Below, piece by piece: positions 49,801 through 61,436 of a stretch of DNA of 64,000 bases. This DNA comes from Phytophthora sp. 'mugwort' (taxonomy: Eukaryota; Oomycota; Peronosporomycetes; Peronosporales; Peronosporaceae), in NCBI GenBank assembly GCA_033558025.1, contig JAUCEF010000013.1, positions 3,713,001 through 3,777,000 of the forward strand, read 5' to 3'. Made by a program: the position numbers and the translations under genes. The first letter of the stretch is position 1. Every line of letters starts with the position of its first letter. The notes beneath the pieces are model-generated. The model did not search any database. It was not told the origin of the DNA and saw only the letters and a program-made list of their open reading frames with translations.

Positions 49801-50372
49801 CCACCCTCACGAGCTGCAGCATCTTGTCTCGTTTTGACGATCTCGTAGAATGGCTTAAGAAAGAGCATCACGGCCTCAAAGACTACGAACGTGTCAGCTT
49901 CAATGTGTTCCGGTAGCTTCTGTACTTGCTCAGCCTTCATCTGCTTCTCTGTTGTAGTCTGCACGAAGGCGTAGAGCACTACCGCTACCACGTCGTGCAT
50001 GCCTTGACGGTAAGCCACGTCTGGGTGTAGGCGGCACCAGACGAACAGCACGTGACGCAGCGTGCTCAAGTACAGCTCGTTCTGAAAGAAGTTCTCGTTG
50101 CCAGCTGGGAACAACCGGTCCAGGTCCGTGTTAATCTCCTCCAACAGCGTCTCGTCCGTGAAGTATTGGCTCCAGCTTGTAGAACCGCTTGAAGCCGCGT
50201 CATTAGCGGCTGCGACAGCCGTCAGAGGGTCGGTAATACCCTCCGCATCGATCTGGAACACAAGGTGCTGCTTCAGTCGTTCGTAGCGTTGGCGTTGCGC
50301 CGTTAGAACGTCGCCCTGGAGGCCGAACGCCGCCGCCCACAGTGTGCCACGGCTCTCGTGCGTCGTCTCCAT
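46866..50372 (-). CDS. TBC (RabGAP)-PDZ-GRAM-myotubularin phosphatase fusion
   Basis: Three exons (50372-47538, 47472-47228, 47157-46866), 1123 residues. The TBC domain at about 75-330 has the Arg finger I-NTDLDR (80-86) and the Gln finger YRQG (121-124), and its FF...LR-VLF-x-CR-HP pattern is closest to TBC1D5, a Rab7 GAP. A PDZ domain follows at about 410-500 (GSLGIILTAADAP ... VRLGDLLQSINGVPIVG), then a GRAM/PH domain at about 540-665 (LPGELCYANVE, YISGKLFITNYRCFF). The myotubularin phosphatase runs from about 690 to 1080 with the active-site loop THCSDGWDRTAQM (Cys-x5-Arg intact) at about 914. Myotubularins dephosphorylate PI3P and PI(3,5)P2. The fusion should couple Rab inactivation with PI3P removal on endosomes. 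Both catalytic sites look functional. Confidence 0.92.
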
Positions 50373-50635
50373 GATTGCTTTCTGATGCGGATCTTGCAGT
50401 TAGATATTTACCAATGAGGTGAGACTGCATGTTTTCTGCGAATCCGAATTTAGAATGGATCTGGACCAATGAGAAGGCAGCCAACAGCCGCTTCAACTTT
50501 AACCCCGTCTCAGTAATCGACAACAACACTATGTACAGTATATGATCAGGTGATACACCTTGAGCTGACCGCCACGCGGTCCCCGCGGTCCGTCAGAATC
50601 CCTCTCGCGACACTCTTAACTTCATCACCGCCGTC
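50373..50635. promoter_or_regulatory. Divergent promoter, TBC-myotubularin and KAS genes
   Basis: A 263-bp spacer between divergent starts. A CCAAT motif lies at 50466-50470. No other conserved element is clear; the right end, before the KAS ATG, is pyrimidine-rich (CCTCTCGCGACACTC). Confidence 0.4.
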
Positions 50636-52642
50636 ATGATGCTCGCCGTGCGACGTGAAGCCGCTTTGGCTCGCAGCCTTTCGACGCTCTCGTTCGCTCC
50701 TCCACCACTGGTGCCGCCTCGCCGCGTTGTAGTCACGGGTCTGGGCGCTGTGACTCCGTTCGGTGTGGGGGTTCAGCGCGCCTGGGAGAAGGTTTTAGAC
50801 TCGCAATGCGCCGTCCAGGTATGAGCTTTACTCTGGTGTGGGTTGGCCTAGGAGAAAGTTTGGTATTGACGACGGGCTGTTGTGGATTCCGTAGTCGCTG
50901 GATATGCTCGTCAACTCGGGACTCAACTGCACGGTGGGGGCGACGGTGCCGAGGGGGGACGAAGAGGGGGCTTTCCACACGAAGGATTGGACCAACCCCA
51001 AGAGTCTCCGCGCCCAGGAAGTGGACCATGTTGCTATGGCACTAGCTGCCGGTGAGTCCACAGTCAGCCAGGCTATCTTTAATTCGAGTTGAAGCTGACT
51101 AATTGGTGCCTTATTGATGGTGACGATAGCCGATGAAGCTTTGAAGGATTCGGGCTGGAGTCCCGAGTCGGACGAAGAACGCGAACGAGCGGTAGGGTGT
51201 ATAGTGGTGTGCAGTATGTAGTTGAAGCGGATAGCTGATTGTTTCTTTTACTGGCAGGGTGTGGCTATTGGTGCCGCCTGTGGCAACATTCAGGAAGTTA
51301 TGGATGTTGGTAAACTCATTAAGGAGAAGGTACAGTATTGTCGTTTTATTAATTATATAACACGTATAACTCAAGTTGCAACCGTTCGTGTCGGTTGCAG
51401 AAATTCCGCCGCGTTACGCCATTTTTCGTGCCGCGCATTCTTATCAACTTGGCCGCTGGCCACGTCAGCATTGAGCACGGCCTAAAGGTGCTCTCTTTCA
51501 GCCATGGCATCTCTTGATTGTATTGGTGATTGGCACTTACAAAATTATTCTGGTCTTTCACAAATCTAGGGTCCTATCCATTCGTGTGTGACCGCCTGTG
51601 CGACGGGCAGTCACAGCATCGGTGATGCTGCACGCTTCATCCAGCACGGAGATGCAGATGTAATGGTTGCTGGAGGCACTGAGCCTACCATCAACGAAAT
51701 GGCGATCTGTGCTTTCGACCGACCGCGGGCTCTATCCACGAAGGTTGGTAGATCTGTACGAAACTGCGGACGTATGCACGGATTAACATTAACATTAACA
51801 TATTTTTTTCATGTACAGTACAATGATCACCCAAAAGAAGCTTCACGGCCGTTTGACTCGAAGCGTGATGGATTTGTCATGGGCGAAGGCGCTGGCATCG
51901 TTGTTCTGGAGGTAGAACGTACCATCTTTGCTGGAAATTATTGGAAAACAGGCAAAACATCACGCGCTTTTTGAACGTAGGAATACGAACACGCTAAGAA
52001 ACGAGGTGCCCGGATCTACGCTGAAGTGCGGGGTTATGGCCTTAGTGGTGACGGCAGCCACATCACAGCTCCTCTGGAGAACGGAGATGGTGCTCGAAGA
52101 GCAATGCAGTCAGCAATTGCACAGTCTGGACTAGCGCTGTCAGACATCGGCTACATCAACGCCCATGCGGCAGGCACTCCTCTGGGCGATCACGCTGAAA
52201 ACGAGGCCATCAAAACGCTGTTTGGTGAGCAATCTGACAAACTTGCAGTGTCATCGACGAAGGTACGATACATTTAGATGTTGCTTATGTCTGGCAGCAA
52301 GTAACCGTTTACTCTTGTCGTCGTCGTTGATAGGGCTCTATTGGCCACTTGCAAGGCTCGGCAGGAGCCGTGGAGGCAATTTTCGCAATCAAGGCGCTTG
52401 AGCAGGTAAGTTCGCTACACCACGTACGCTTTGGACCGATTCTCCGACTAGCTCATGCATTTCTATAATGAATGATGTCCGAACAGAACGTGATGCCTCC
52501 TACGCTAAACCTCACGGAGACGACCGAGGAGTTCACTCTTAACTATGTGCCGAACCAGCCACAAGAGAAGGAACTCCGTGCTGTCATGTCCAACTCGTTC
52601 GGGTTCGGAGGAACCAATGCCAGTCTCTTGTTCGCCATGTGA
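50636..52642 (+). CDS. OXSM: Mitochondrial 3-oxoacyl-ACP synthase (KAS II type), copy 1
   Basis: Ten exons, 445 residues: 50636-50818, 50895-51051, 51130-51191, 51258-51329, 51401-51487, 51570-51743, 51819-51911, 51981-52262, 52334-52405, 52487-52642. The N-terminus ([20 protein letters not shown]) looks like a mitochondrial presequence. Thiolase fold: [17 protein letters not shown], the nucleophilic Cys in [10 protein letters not shown], the first His in [12 protein letters not shown], and Lys plus His in [15 protein letters not shown]. The end is [14 protein letters not shown]. It condenses malonyl-ACP with acyl-ACP in mitochondrial fatty acid synthesis. Around the first His, the usual ATST is AAGT, and HLLGAAG is HLQGSAG, unlike copy 2. 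It may therefore be subfunctionalised. Confidence 0.9.
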
Positions 52643-53081
52643 GAAGTCCAAACCAACTGGGCATTGAACTAAAGTCGTATTCCCGGCGCGACACTTGACA
52701 CCTTCAACTTACATTATCAGTCAGGAACACGTCCAGTTTTCCTTTGGTGCAATTATCCTTTGCAATCCCAATAATTCAGATGAAAATCCAATTACAGTTC
52801 CCCATCGCCAATTTAGTTGCAGTGCAAGCTAATAATTCATTAAACCTAATACGTTTAAGGCATCCACCTTCGGCTCCCTATGGTGTGAATAGATTCCACC
52901 GATGGCATTAAATTTGCGAGGGGGATCTGTAGTACAAGTACAGTAGTACACGTACCGGTACTGTCAAATGAAAACGCACAACGGCAGTGTACAGTACACT
53001 ACTATCATACATGACACAAGTACAGTGTCATATAGTACTGTAATCCTTCAACACTGGATGCACCTCGAATTTAGAGTAACA
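52643..53081. promoter_or_regulatory. Spacer between tandem KAS genes
   Basis: About 440 bp. It should hold the 3' end of copy 1 and the promoter of copy 2. It is rich in GTAC steps between 52930 and 53040 and has a small hairpin ATGACAC-AAGTACA-GTGTCAT at 53010-53030. No coding sequence. Confidence 0.45.
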
Positions 53082-55096
53082 ATGCTGCGTCGAGCGACGT
53101 CTTCGTCTGCGCGAGGCTTCTCGACGCTCTCTTTCGGAGCACCACCGCCTACGCCCAGCCGCCGCGTGGTCGTAACCGGCCTGGGTGCCGTCACTCCATT
53201 CGGCGTGGGCGTCTCGCGCTCGTGGGACGCGCTGCTGGAGTCGCAATGCGCCATCCGAGTACGCCATATCGGTATTTTGAGCATTGCGCTGTCCATTGAC
53301 AATCAATTAATACGCACTGTAGACGGTGGATGCACTCTCAGACACGGGGCTCAAGTGCACCATCGGTGCGGCCGTGCCACGTGGAGAAGGGGACGGGGCT
53401 TTCCGCACGAAAGACTGGGTGAACATCAAGAACCTTCGCGCGCAGGAGCCAGACTTTATCGCGTTTACGCTGGCGGCAGGTTGGCGTCGTAGAGGCTAGT
53501 GCGTTGAGGTAATAGGAGCTTATTGCTGATTATCCTGTGCTTGTTGACTTGCAACAGCTGATGAAGCTCTGAAGGACTCGGGATGGACTCCACAGTCAGA
53601 CGAAGAGAGAGAGCGAGCAGTGGGTCTTGGCTTATTTCTTGTGGGTATTGAAGGAAGCGAAAGTAATGATTGATGGCCTGGTTGCGTGGATTTGGTAGGG
53701 TGTAGCTATTGGTTCGGGAATGGGGAACATCCAGGAGGTGATGGACGTTGGGCAGCTCATTAAGGACAAGGTACGTATCGCTGGGAGAGCATGGGACACT
53801 ATCGTTTATGATAGTGATCTTCTTACATTTGTTTTTTTGTTGTCTTGCAGAAATATCGTCGTGTATCGCCCTTCTTCGTGACGCGGATTCTTATTAACCT
53901 TGCAGCGGGTCACGTGAGCATTGAACACGGACTGAAGGCGAGGCTTTTGATATCGGGGGTGGAACAAATCATTTCTTTTCAATCTAACGTCGTGTGTGGT
54001 GTTTCTCTCTGTACCGACGTAGGGACCAAATCATTCGTGTGTGACGGCATGCGCTACGGGTAGCCACAGCATCGGTGATGCTGCGAATCTGATTCGACAC
54101 GGAAACGCCGATGTAATGGTTGCTGGAGGCACTGAGGCTTCTCTCAATGAGATCTCCATTTGCGGTTTCTTGCGTGCACAGGCTTTGTCCACGAAGGTAA
54201 ACCGAACTTGGATCTAGTAAAAAGTAGATTTACTGATCGTTTGTATATTTGACTAGTTTAACGATCGTCCGCAAGAAGCATCGAGACCTTTCGACTCGCA
54301 GCGTGATGGATTCGTCATGGGTGAAGGTGCTGGCGTCGTTGTTCTGGAGGTGCGAAGTAAAACTATAGTTTCAACTCGTTAGTAATTCTCTAACATATTA
54401 TATTACGGTTCTCTCATGTGGAATTGTAGGAATATGAGCATGCAAAAAAGCGTGGAGCAAAGATTTATGCTGAGGTGCGCGGCTATGGACTCAGCGGTGA
54501 CAGCAACCACATTACGGCTCCTCTTGAAACTGGTGATGGTGCTCGACGAGCCATGCAGTCAGCAATTGCACAGTCTGGGCTTGCGTTGTCTGATATTGGC
54601 TATATTAACGCACACGCAACGTCAACTCCCCTGGGCGATCGCGCAGAGAATGCCGCAGTGAAAGAGCTTTTCGGCGAGCATGCTAATCACTTGGGAATGT
54701 CGTCTACGAAGGTCCGCGTCGTTGCTCCACTTATGCAAATTGTTCAAGATATTGCACGTAAACTGACTTTTTTTCTCTTTGTTTCTGTGCTCGTCAGGGA
54801 GCTATCGGTCACTTGCTTGGCGCGGCTGGTGCTGTGGAGGCTATTTTCTCGATCAAGGCACTTCACCATGTAAGTATCATTCATGAATCTATGATGCATG
54901 GCTATTATATCACTAACAAGTTCGCTTTTGGTAAATACAGAACGTGATGCCTCCTACACTCAACCTCTTGGAAACGACGGAGGAGTTCACGTTGAATTAT
55001 GTGCCGAACCAGCCGCAGGAGAAGGAACTGCGCGCAGTCCTTACAAACTCATTTGGTTTCGGAGGGACGAACGCAAGCCTCCTGTTTGCCAAGTAG
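53082..55096 (+). CDS. OXSM: Mitochondrial 3-oxoacyl-ACP synthase (KAS II type), copy 2
   Basis: Ten exons, 443 residues: 53082-53258, 53323-53479, 53558-53619, 53699-53770, 53851-53937, 54023-54196, 54257-54349, 54430-54711, 54798-54869, 54941-55096. Exons 2-10 have exactly the same lengths as in copy 1, so this is a tandem duplication. The presequence-like N-terminus is [18 protein letters not shown]. Catalytic set intact: [22 protein letters not shown], and [15 protein letters not shown]. This copy matches the canonical KAS II motifs and is the better candidate for the housekeeping enzyme. Intron 5 begins with GC (AAG-GCGAGG at 53938) and not GT. Its end is 51 bp from the end of the convergent coiled-coil gene. 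Confidence 0.92.
53938..54022 (+). other. Putative GC-AG intron
   Basis: The exon 5/6 join of KAS copy 2 is fixed by copy 1, whose exon 5 is also 87 nt and ends HGLK. In copy 2 the base after the exon is GC, then GAGG, and the intron ends GACGTAG. No GT donor near this point keeps the same exon length. GC-AG introns are a known minority class in eukaryotes. Confidence 0.65.
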
Positions 55097-55147
55097 ATTG
55101 GCGTTTCTGAAATGAGAGAAAGGATATACCCCTCTAAAGCGTTCAGG

Positions 55148-58100
55148 TTAAGCTGGCATTTGGTATCGAGCGCCAGTCTTCTCGGCTGGGTCGAATTTAT
55201 TTGCTCTCACATCACGCGTGACGCCATCGGAAGACTCCTTTTGACCAAAACGATCGACCTGTATTCGCGAATGTGGTAGCGGGTGGTAGACGTAGCTGCT
55301 ATTGCGGTATTCCTCGACCTTCTTTCGTGCCATCTACAATACGAGTTGAACGTCAGAATCGTTGTTTCAAGTACACCAAACAAACCAGAGAAGGCACGTA
55401 CCGTGGCCTCACGCTCCATCCGTGATCTTTCAAGTGTCATCCTTTCCAGAGCTGTTCGGAGCTCGCGCTCTTGTCTATAAAACTGTTGCTGTTTTGAGAG
55501 CGCCACAGTGAGTTGAGCACTTAGCTCCGACACCTTTCGGTCGCTATCATCACAGGCGCGTTCCTGTTCAAGCAGCAGCTCTTTGGCATCGCTAAGGTCT
55601 CTGCTAAGTTGCTGGACCTGTAGCGATAGAACGGAGCACCTGGCGTCTGTTTCCTGCTGGCTCTTATCAGCACGTTTCCTCTCCTCCTTGAGAGACTGCA
55701 TTCTTGCTTTTAAGCTCTCGACTTCTGCAATCAGGCGCACCTCGCTCCGTTCTCGCTCACAATGTGAATTATCCAAAGCTGCCTGTGCTTCCTTTTTCGC
55801 TTGAGATAATTTGTACTCTAGCTCAGCAGTCTGAGCTTTCAGATTACGGTTTTGCTGATGGAGCACCTCAAACTCATTCGTAAACCGGTTCGCGCAGTCC
55901 GCCTTGACCTTATTCAGCTGATCATTTAACAGCTGAACCTTGCGATGTTGCTCTTCACTTTCATCTTTAGCCTCCCGTGCCTCGGTACGACGCATTTCTA
56001 GCTCGCGTTCCAGTGAACTTACGCGTTCCTGTGTGAAATAAGGAAGAAATAAACGAGATGGTAAATATCATCCTAATTACGAAGTATTTATCAAGGAATG
56101 GACTTACGTTCAGCTCCAGTCCTCGATCACGGAATTCAGCCCGAAGCTTCGTAAATGCGTCCTCTTTCGTCCGGATTCTCTCGAGGTATTCGGCTTCCAT
56201 ATGACTTGACTGCAATCAAAACGCGAGTTACAAATGCTTTCATCAACCGGCATATCCCTCGACACAAAGATGTTTTCATCCACAAGAGCAGCAATACCGT
56301 ACCATGTCACGAGCTTCCTCTGCTGTTGTGGCACGCTCAGTTATGTGCTGGAGCTTTTTCTGAAGAATCAGAAGGCCCACAACCATTTTGTTAGAAATAA
56401 AGGTTTTGGTTAATCTTTTTTTTCTCTCGACAGCCAACAACCAACTTACCTCAAATGCGAGAGCACTATCCTTCGATCTTCGAATCGCGTCTGCAAGCTT
56501 CTTGTCTGCTTCCTTTTGATTTCTCGCTGCCACCTCCATTTTAGTGCGCAGATCTATCAGCTCGGCATTTAGCGACCTGATTTCCTGTTCGCGATTGCTC
56601 ATTGTGGCCTCGTGTTTGCGCACTACAGCGTCCAAACTTTCCTCATGAGCTTTTACGTGGTCTGCAGCTTGCTGTCGAAGACGTTCCAGTAGGCGAGCGA
56701 TTTCTCGCCGACTTTGCAGCTCACGAGCTGCCACCTGCACAATTCGTCAAGGAAAATATGTTCTTCGGTTAAGGCCAACTCCCGATAGCAAGCACAAGTG
56801 ACGCGAGCGCACCTCCTCTTTCTCCAGAATTACTTCTTCCACCTTCGCTTTGCATTCCGATTCCAACTAATGTCACACGAACCGAAGGTTAGCAGCCACC
56901 TTAGAGAAGCAAGTATAACGTCGCCATTACCTCGGCCACCGCGTCTTCCCGGGCGCAATATTGCGTGAGCTGTTTTTCCATACTGTTGAGAACGTTTAAC
57001 ATACCCTCGCAATCCAGTCGTACGCCGTCTAACTCTGACTGCAACCCGTTGTTACGTTCCTGCAGCTCTTCAACAACCTTATCCTTTTTCTCCAGAGCAT
57101 TTGTAAGCTCTCGCAGGCGTACACATACGTTCTGATAGCGTGACGAGAAGGCTTCATCCTTGCGCTCGCTGCTTCTCTTCATCTTCTCCAACATTTCTTC
57201 GTATTCACCAAGCTGGTTTTCTAAGTGGCCGCGCTCTTTGCGTACAGCGTCCGTTTGCTCCATCAAGGACTCTTTGGCGCTTTCCAGCTGTGCGATTGAC
57301 GCAGCATACCGCTGTAGCTGTCGTTCACAGTGTGTCTTCTCCCCTCGCACCTGTGCACACGCGTCTCGGAGTTCCTGGAGCGAGAGCGTGGCGTCGTTAA
57401 AATTCTGCCCCATAATTTGCAATTGCTGGTCTCTATCCGTGAGCTCGTTCTTCATAGCGCCAATCTCATCATCCTGAAGTGACACTTGCTCCATCAGCAT
57501 GTTGTTCTCCGCCATTAATACGTCAATACGCTCGTTGATCTCCTGCAAGTAGTCTCCGTTCTCCTGCATGCTCATGAAATCGTCGTTCATGACGTGCGTC
57601 TCCCTCGGCTCGGCTTGCATTCGCAGCACCATCTTCTCGTCCGCCACCTCTAGCTCTCTGCCAGGGAACCTTCAGTAAGCCAACGCTTTCACAGCTCCCA
57701 ACCAACCCCCTTCTATACATCTTACTGTCTCAACGTCGTGTTCTCCTTAGCCAGTCCCTCCGCCCGCGCCACCACTCGGTCCATGGCCTTCTTGTTGTCC
57801 ACCAATGCCGTCTCCTATAACAGTCAATACTCTCCTGTTAATTTTAATATTGTAACCAAGCTCCTCTGTAGAGCATACAGCCGCATACCAGCTCCTGGAT
57901 CTTGAGGTCGTAGGTTTGCAGCAGCGGGTTCGTGTACTCGGAGGCCGTGATCCAGGGTGCTAGTCGCTCGTGAGGCTCCTCGTCGTTCTGCGCCGCATCC
58001 GCCAGCGTCTTGAGCCGTTCCATCTCCCCGTAGCGCTGCAATAGACCTCGTAGCTGCACCAGCAACCGCTCCGCATAGCCTCGTAGGAAGTCTCTCTCGT

Positions 58101-58257
58101 CCGCGAGTCTCGCGCTCTCCACGCAACAGCCAGCGACGCATGACGGCGGCGGGGTTGGAGATGGAGCTGACACGGGCTTAGGCTGGGCCTGCAGCCTCCC
58201 CTGCGTCTCCAGACGTCGCGAGCGCTCCGCTTGGGGGCCTCCATCGTCGCCGTCCAT
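55148..58257 (-). CDS. Long coiled-coil protein, unrecognised
   Basis: Nine exons, 831 residues: 58257-57889, 57814-57726, 57657-56931, 56866-56813, 56734-56450, 56359-56303, 56209-56108, 56028-55402, 55333-55148. All joins keep frame. After a Pro/Gln-rich N-terminus with a Cys-rich patch (CVAGCCVES), almost the whole product is heptad-patterned coiled coil (KTLADAAQN; INERIDVLMAENNMLMEQVS; ELRELTNALEKKDKVVEELQ-like; SRREIARLLERLRQQAADH; LSKQQQFYRQERELRTALER). The C-terminal 60 residues are not coiled coil (YRNSSYVYHPLPHSRIQVDR). Such proteins are usual at centrosomes, basal bodies or flagella, which zoospores have, but I recognise no orthologue. Divergent from PheRS beta by 217 bp. Confidence 0.82.
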
Positions 58258-58427
58258 CGCTAAATTGAAGTTGCGTCGCTTCGTGGAGTTTCATTTGTGT
58301 AGTGCACACCAAATCCATCGACATTAAAAATATAAGGAGATGAAGGTTTTCAAAGGGTATGCAATATTAAAGGTCTTCTTGTTCTTAGCGAATTAAAACT
58401 GACTGACGCATTTTATCCACTGGTGAC

Positions 58428-58440
58428 GCTCATTCGGAGT
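58428..58440 (+). promoter_or_regulatory. Possible oomycete initiator-like element upstream of PheRS beta
   Basis: GCTCATTCGGAGT starts 47 bp before the PheRS beta ATG. It matches the first part of the known oomycete initiator core (GCTCATTYY) and is correctly placed for a transcription start. The 3' flanking part of the consensus is not conserved, so the match may be chance. Confidence 0.35.
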
Positions 58441-58474
58441 CCACCGAGGGAGTAAAGAGCCAAAGCAGATACAG

Positions 58475-60485
58475 ATGCCGACTGTGGGGGTGAAGCGTGA
58501 CGAGTTGTTCGCGGCCTTGGGCCAGACGTACACGGACGAGGAGTTCGACGTGTTGTGCTTCGAGTTCGGTATCGAGCTGGACGACATTACAAGCGAGAAG
58601 CAGCTCAAGCAGCGCGAGCAGAAGGGCCAAGACAAGGACCACTCGGCCCACTCGGACGCTGTGCTCTACAAGATTGACGTGCCCGCCAATCGTTATGACT
58701 TGCTCTGCGTCGAGGGTATCGCGCGTGCACTGCGCATCTTTCTGGAGAAGGAGCGTCCGCCCGTGTTCACGCTGGGGCCGCGCGCCGAGGGTCCGCACCA
58801 CATCACGGTCAAGCCCAACACTAAGGTCGGTTGACTATTCCTTGAGGGAGAGGGAGTATGATTGATGAGGGATATATTCTTACTCGTTATCCTTATTTGC
58901 TGCTACAGCTGGTTCGGCCTTACATAGTGTCGGCCGTGCTGCGTGACGTACAGTTCACGCAGGAGCGCTACGACAGCTTCATCGACCTGCAGGACAAGCT
59001 GCACCAGAACATTTGCCGTCGCCGGACACTCGTGGCCATCGGCACGCATGACCTGGACACTGTGCAGGGCCCTTTCACTTATAATGTACATAAACTAATT
59101 GATCTTTTATTGACAATTAAAGGGTGGGGTGCAAGAGTTGCTGACGTTTGCTTACTGGTATTTTACAGGCTCTGCCCCCGAACGAGATCAAGTTCAAGCC
59201 GCTAAGTCAGGACAAGGAGTTTGAGGCCAAGGAGCTGCTGAACTTCTACCGCACCAACCCGGATGTCAAGCATATCAAGCCATACACGGACATCATCTAC
59301 GACTCGCCCGTGTACCCGGTGATCACGGACAAGAACGGCGTGGTCATGTCGCTGCCGCCCATTATCAACGGCGAGCACTCGAAGATCTCGCTCGACACTA
59401 AGAACGTCTTCATTGAGTGCACGGCCACGGACATCACCAAGGCCAAGGTCGTACTGAACACGATGATCGCCATGTTCTCCGAATACTGCGCCAAGCCCTT
59501 CACTGTGGAACCTGTCCAGGTCGTCTACGAGGACGAGACCGTGAACGAGACTGAGATGACACCCAACCTCAGCAAACGCTCGGTTGAGGTGCAGATCAAG
59601 AACATTTACTCGATGTTGTTCGGAAAGGGTGAGCCTGTCAACCTTGACGTCGACCGGATCTGCAAACTGTGCAATAAGATGCAGCTGGACGCGAAACCTT
59701 CGGGCAACGGCAAGACCATTATTGCGGAGGTCCCTATTACGCGCTCGGACATTCTGCACCCCGTGGATGTGATTGAGGACGTCGGTATCGCTTACGGCTT
59801 CAATAACATCCCGCTCACGATCCCGCACACGCAAACGATCGGTATGGCGCAGCCTCTCAACAAGCTGGGCGATCTCCTTCGCGATGAGATCAGTCGTGCC
59901 GGCTACATTGAGTTGTTGACTCATGGTCTGTGCTCGCACAAGGAGAACTTTGAGTACCTTAACCGCGAGGACGATGGCCACTCGGCCGTTGTGCTGGCCA
60001 ACCCGGCCACTGTTGAATTTGAGGTTGTCCGTACGTCGATGCTGCCTGGTGTGCTGAAGACTATCCAGAACAACAAGGCCATGTCCATTAAGGAAGGTCT
60101 GAAGCTGTTTGAGGTGTCGGACGTCGTCGTGATTGACGACAACACGGACGTCGGTGCCAAGAACGTGCGTCGTATCTGTGCCGCGTACACTGGTCCGACC
60201 GATGGTTTCGAAGTCATCCACGGTCTGGTTGACCGTATCATGCAGTTGATGGGCCTCCCGTCCGAGCTGGAGATGCCTGCTGGCACGAAGGAGTACTACA
60301 CCATCACACCCGCGGAGGAGCGTTCTTACTTCCCCGGCCGTTGTGCATACCTGAGTCTACAGAAGGAGGATGCCAAGCCTTTGCGTCTCGGAACGTTCGG
60401 TGTGTTACACCCAGAAGTACTTAAGAACTTCGACCTGCTCAACCCCACTTCCGTTCTGGAGATGGATCTGGAGCCTCTGGTCTAA
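58475..60485 (+). CDS. FARSB: Cytosolic phenylalanine-tRNA ligase beta subunit
   Basis: Three exons (58475-58825, 58909-59085, 59169-60485), 614 residues. Clear family motifs: [16 protein letters not shown] at the N-terminus, [80 protein letters not shown], the B5 region ([16 protein letters not shown] ... [20 protein letters not shown]), and the C-terminal catalytic-like module ending [20 protein letters not shown]. The beta subunit carries editing and tRNA-binding functions of the heterotetramer. The third exon lacks introns and has strong codon bias, as expected for a highly expressed gene. Confidence 0.97.
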
Positions 60486-60722
60486 ATTCGAGAGTATCAA
60501 CGCCAGGAGCAAGCTAGCGACGCCGGAGGTGGTGACATCGCACGAGCAAGTAGACAACCAGTCATGTCCGGTAATGCACGTGGGTGTGTGCTTTGTGTGC
60601 GTTACTGTCGGGAGTTCTTTCGTAGCTAGCTATATATATGCAGGTCCAGCAGCTGACAGCGGAAATAGCGTGGAGGAAGCTTGGACGTCGTCACGGGATC
60701 ACTCATCATCATACGTACAGCC

Positions 60723-61357
60723 ATGAACGGCGACGCACTGGATCGTGAGTTGGCCTCGCTGGCCGACACCATCAGCGTGAGCAACCCGATCACATTTGGC
60801 CACCAGTCGACATGGTATGAACATGAACATTGATCGAAAACTGGTGTACGGATGGCTAATCTGCGTTAACTTGTAGGCGTACAACACAGAAGGACGCAGA
60901 GTTAGCGGCGAAGCGTGAAGGTGAATTCGCCAAGTCGTTGCCCAAGAAATTTGTGCTAACCGAACTGCAGACTGCCAAGAAAGGGTTCGCAGTGGTAGCT
61001 GCTGCTGCGAGGAATCCGGTGCAGCCACTACGTCCCAGTCTGCTGCTTAACGAAGATGGCAGCCGAAGCAGTAACAACGCAAATCTCACTGGGAAAAACA
61101 TTCCAGTCAGAGCGGAACTAACGACGCCGCCATCGCGCGTACCGATCGCTAAGCGAAGCCACATGGACGGCGTCCTGCGAGGTGTCCCTGGTGGCACTGA
61201 ACCCATCAGCACTATGCAGCAGCGTGCGTTTGTGTATGACAGCGAGATGAACAACATGAACCATGACAAGGACACCAGTCACCACCGTAAGCGCGATGCT
61301 TACTCGGAATATGTGGAAGCTCGTGCACGATTTAGCAAGATGCACAGCGTGAACTAA
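60723..61357 (+). CDS. Unrecognised basic protein of 190 residues
   Basis: Two exons (60723-60814, 60877-61357). The product starts MNGDALDRELASLADTISVS, then KDAELAAKREGEFAKSLPKK and FVLTELQTAKKGFAVVAAAA, and is polar and basic afterwards. No signal peptide, membrane helix or enzyme motif. The C-terminus (HHRKRDAYSEYVEARARFSK) is predicted helical. It lies 237 bp after PheRS beta on the same strand and converges on the next gene with 79 bp between. I recognise no family. Confidence 0.7.
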
Positions 61358-61436
61358 AGACCAAATGACGCATTGCACCTTGTATATGGTGGAGGAAACC
61401 CCCAAAAGCAGATCTATTATTTTCTTAACACAAACG

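Noticed and set aside
59202..60221. Long minus-strand open frame (339 codons) antisense to PheRS beta
   Set aside because: It is a shadow of the strongly biased codons of the real gene; the product is Val/Asp/His-rich with no domain.
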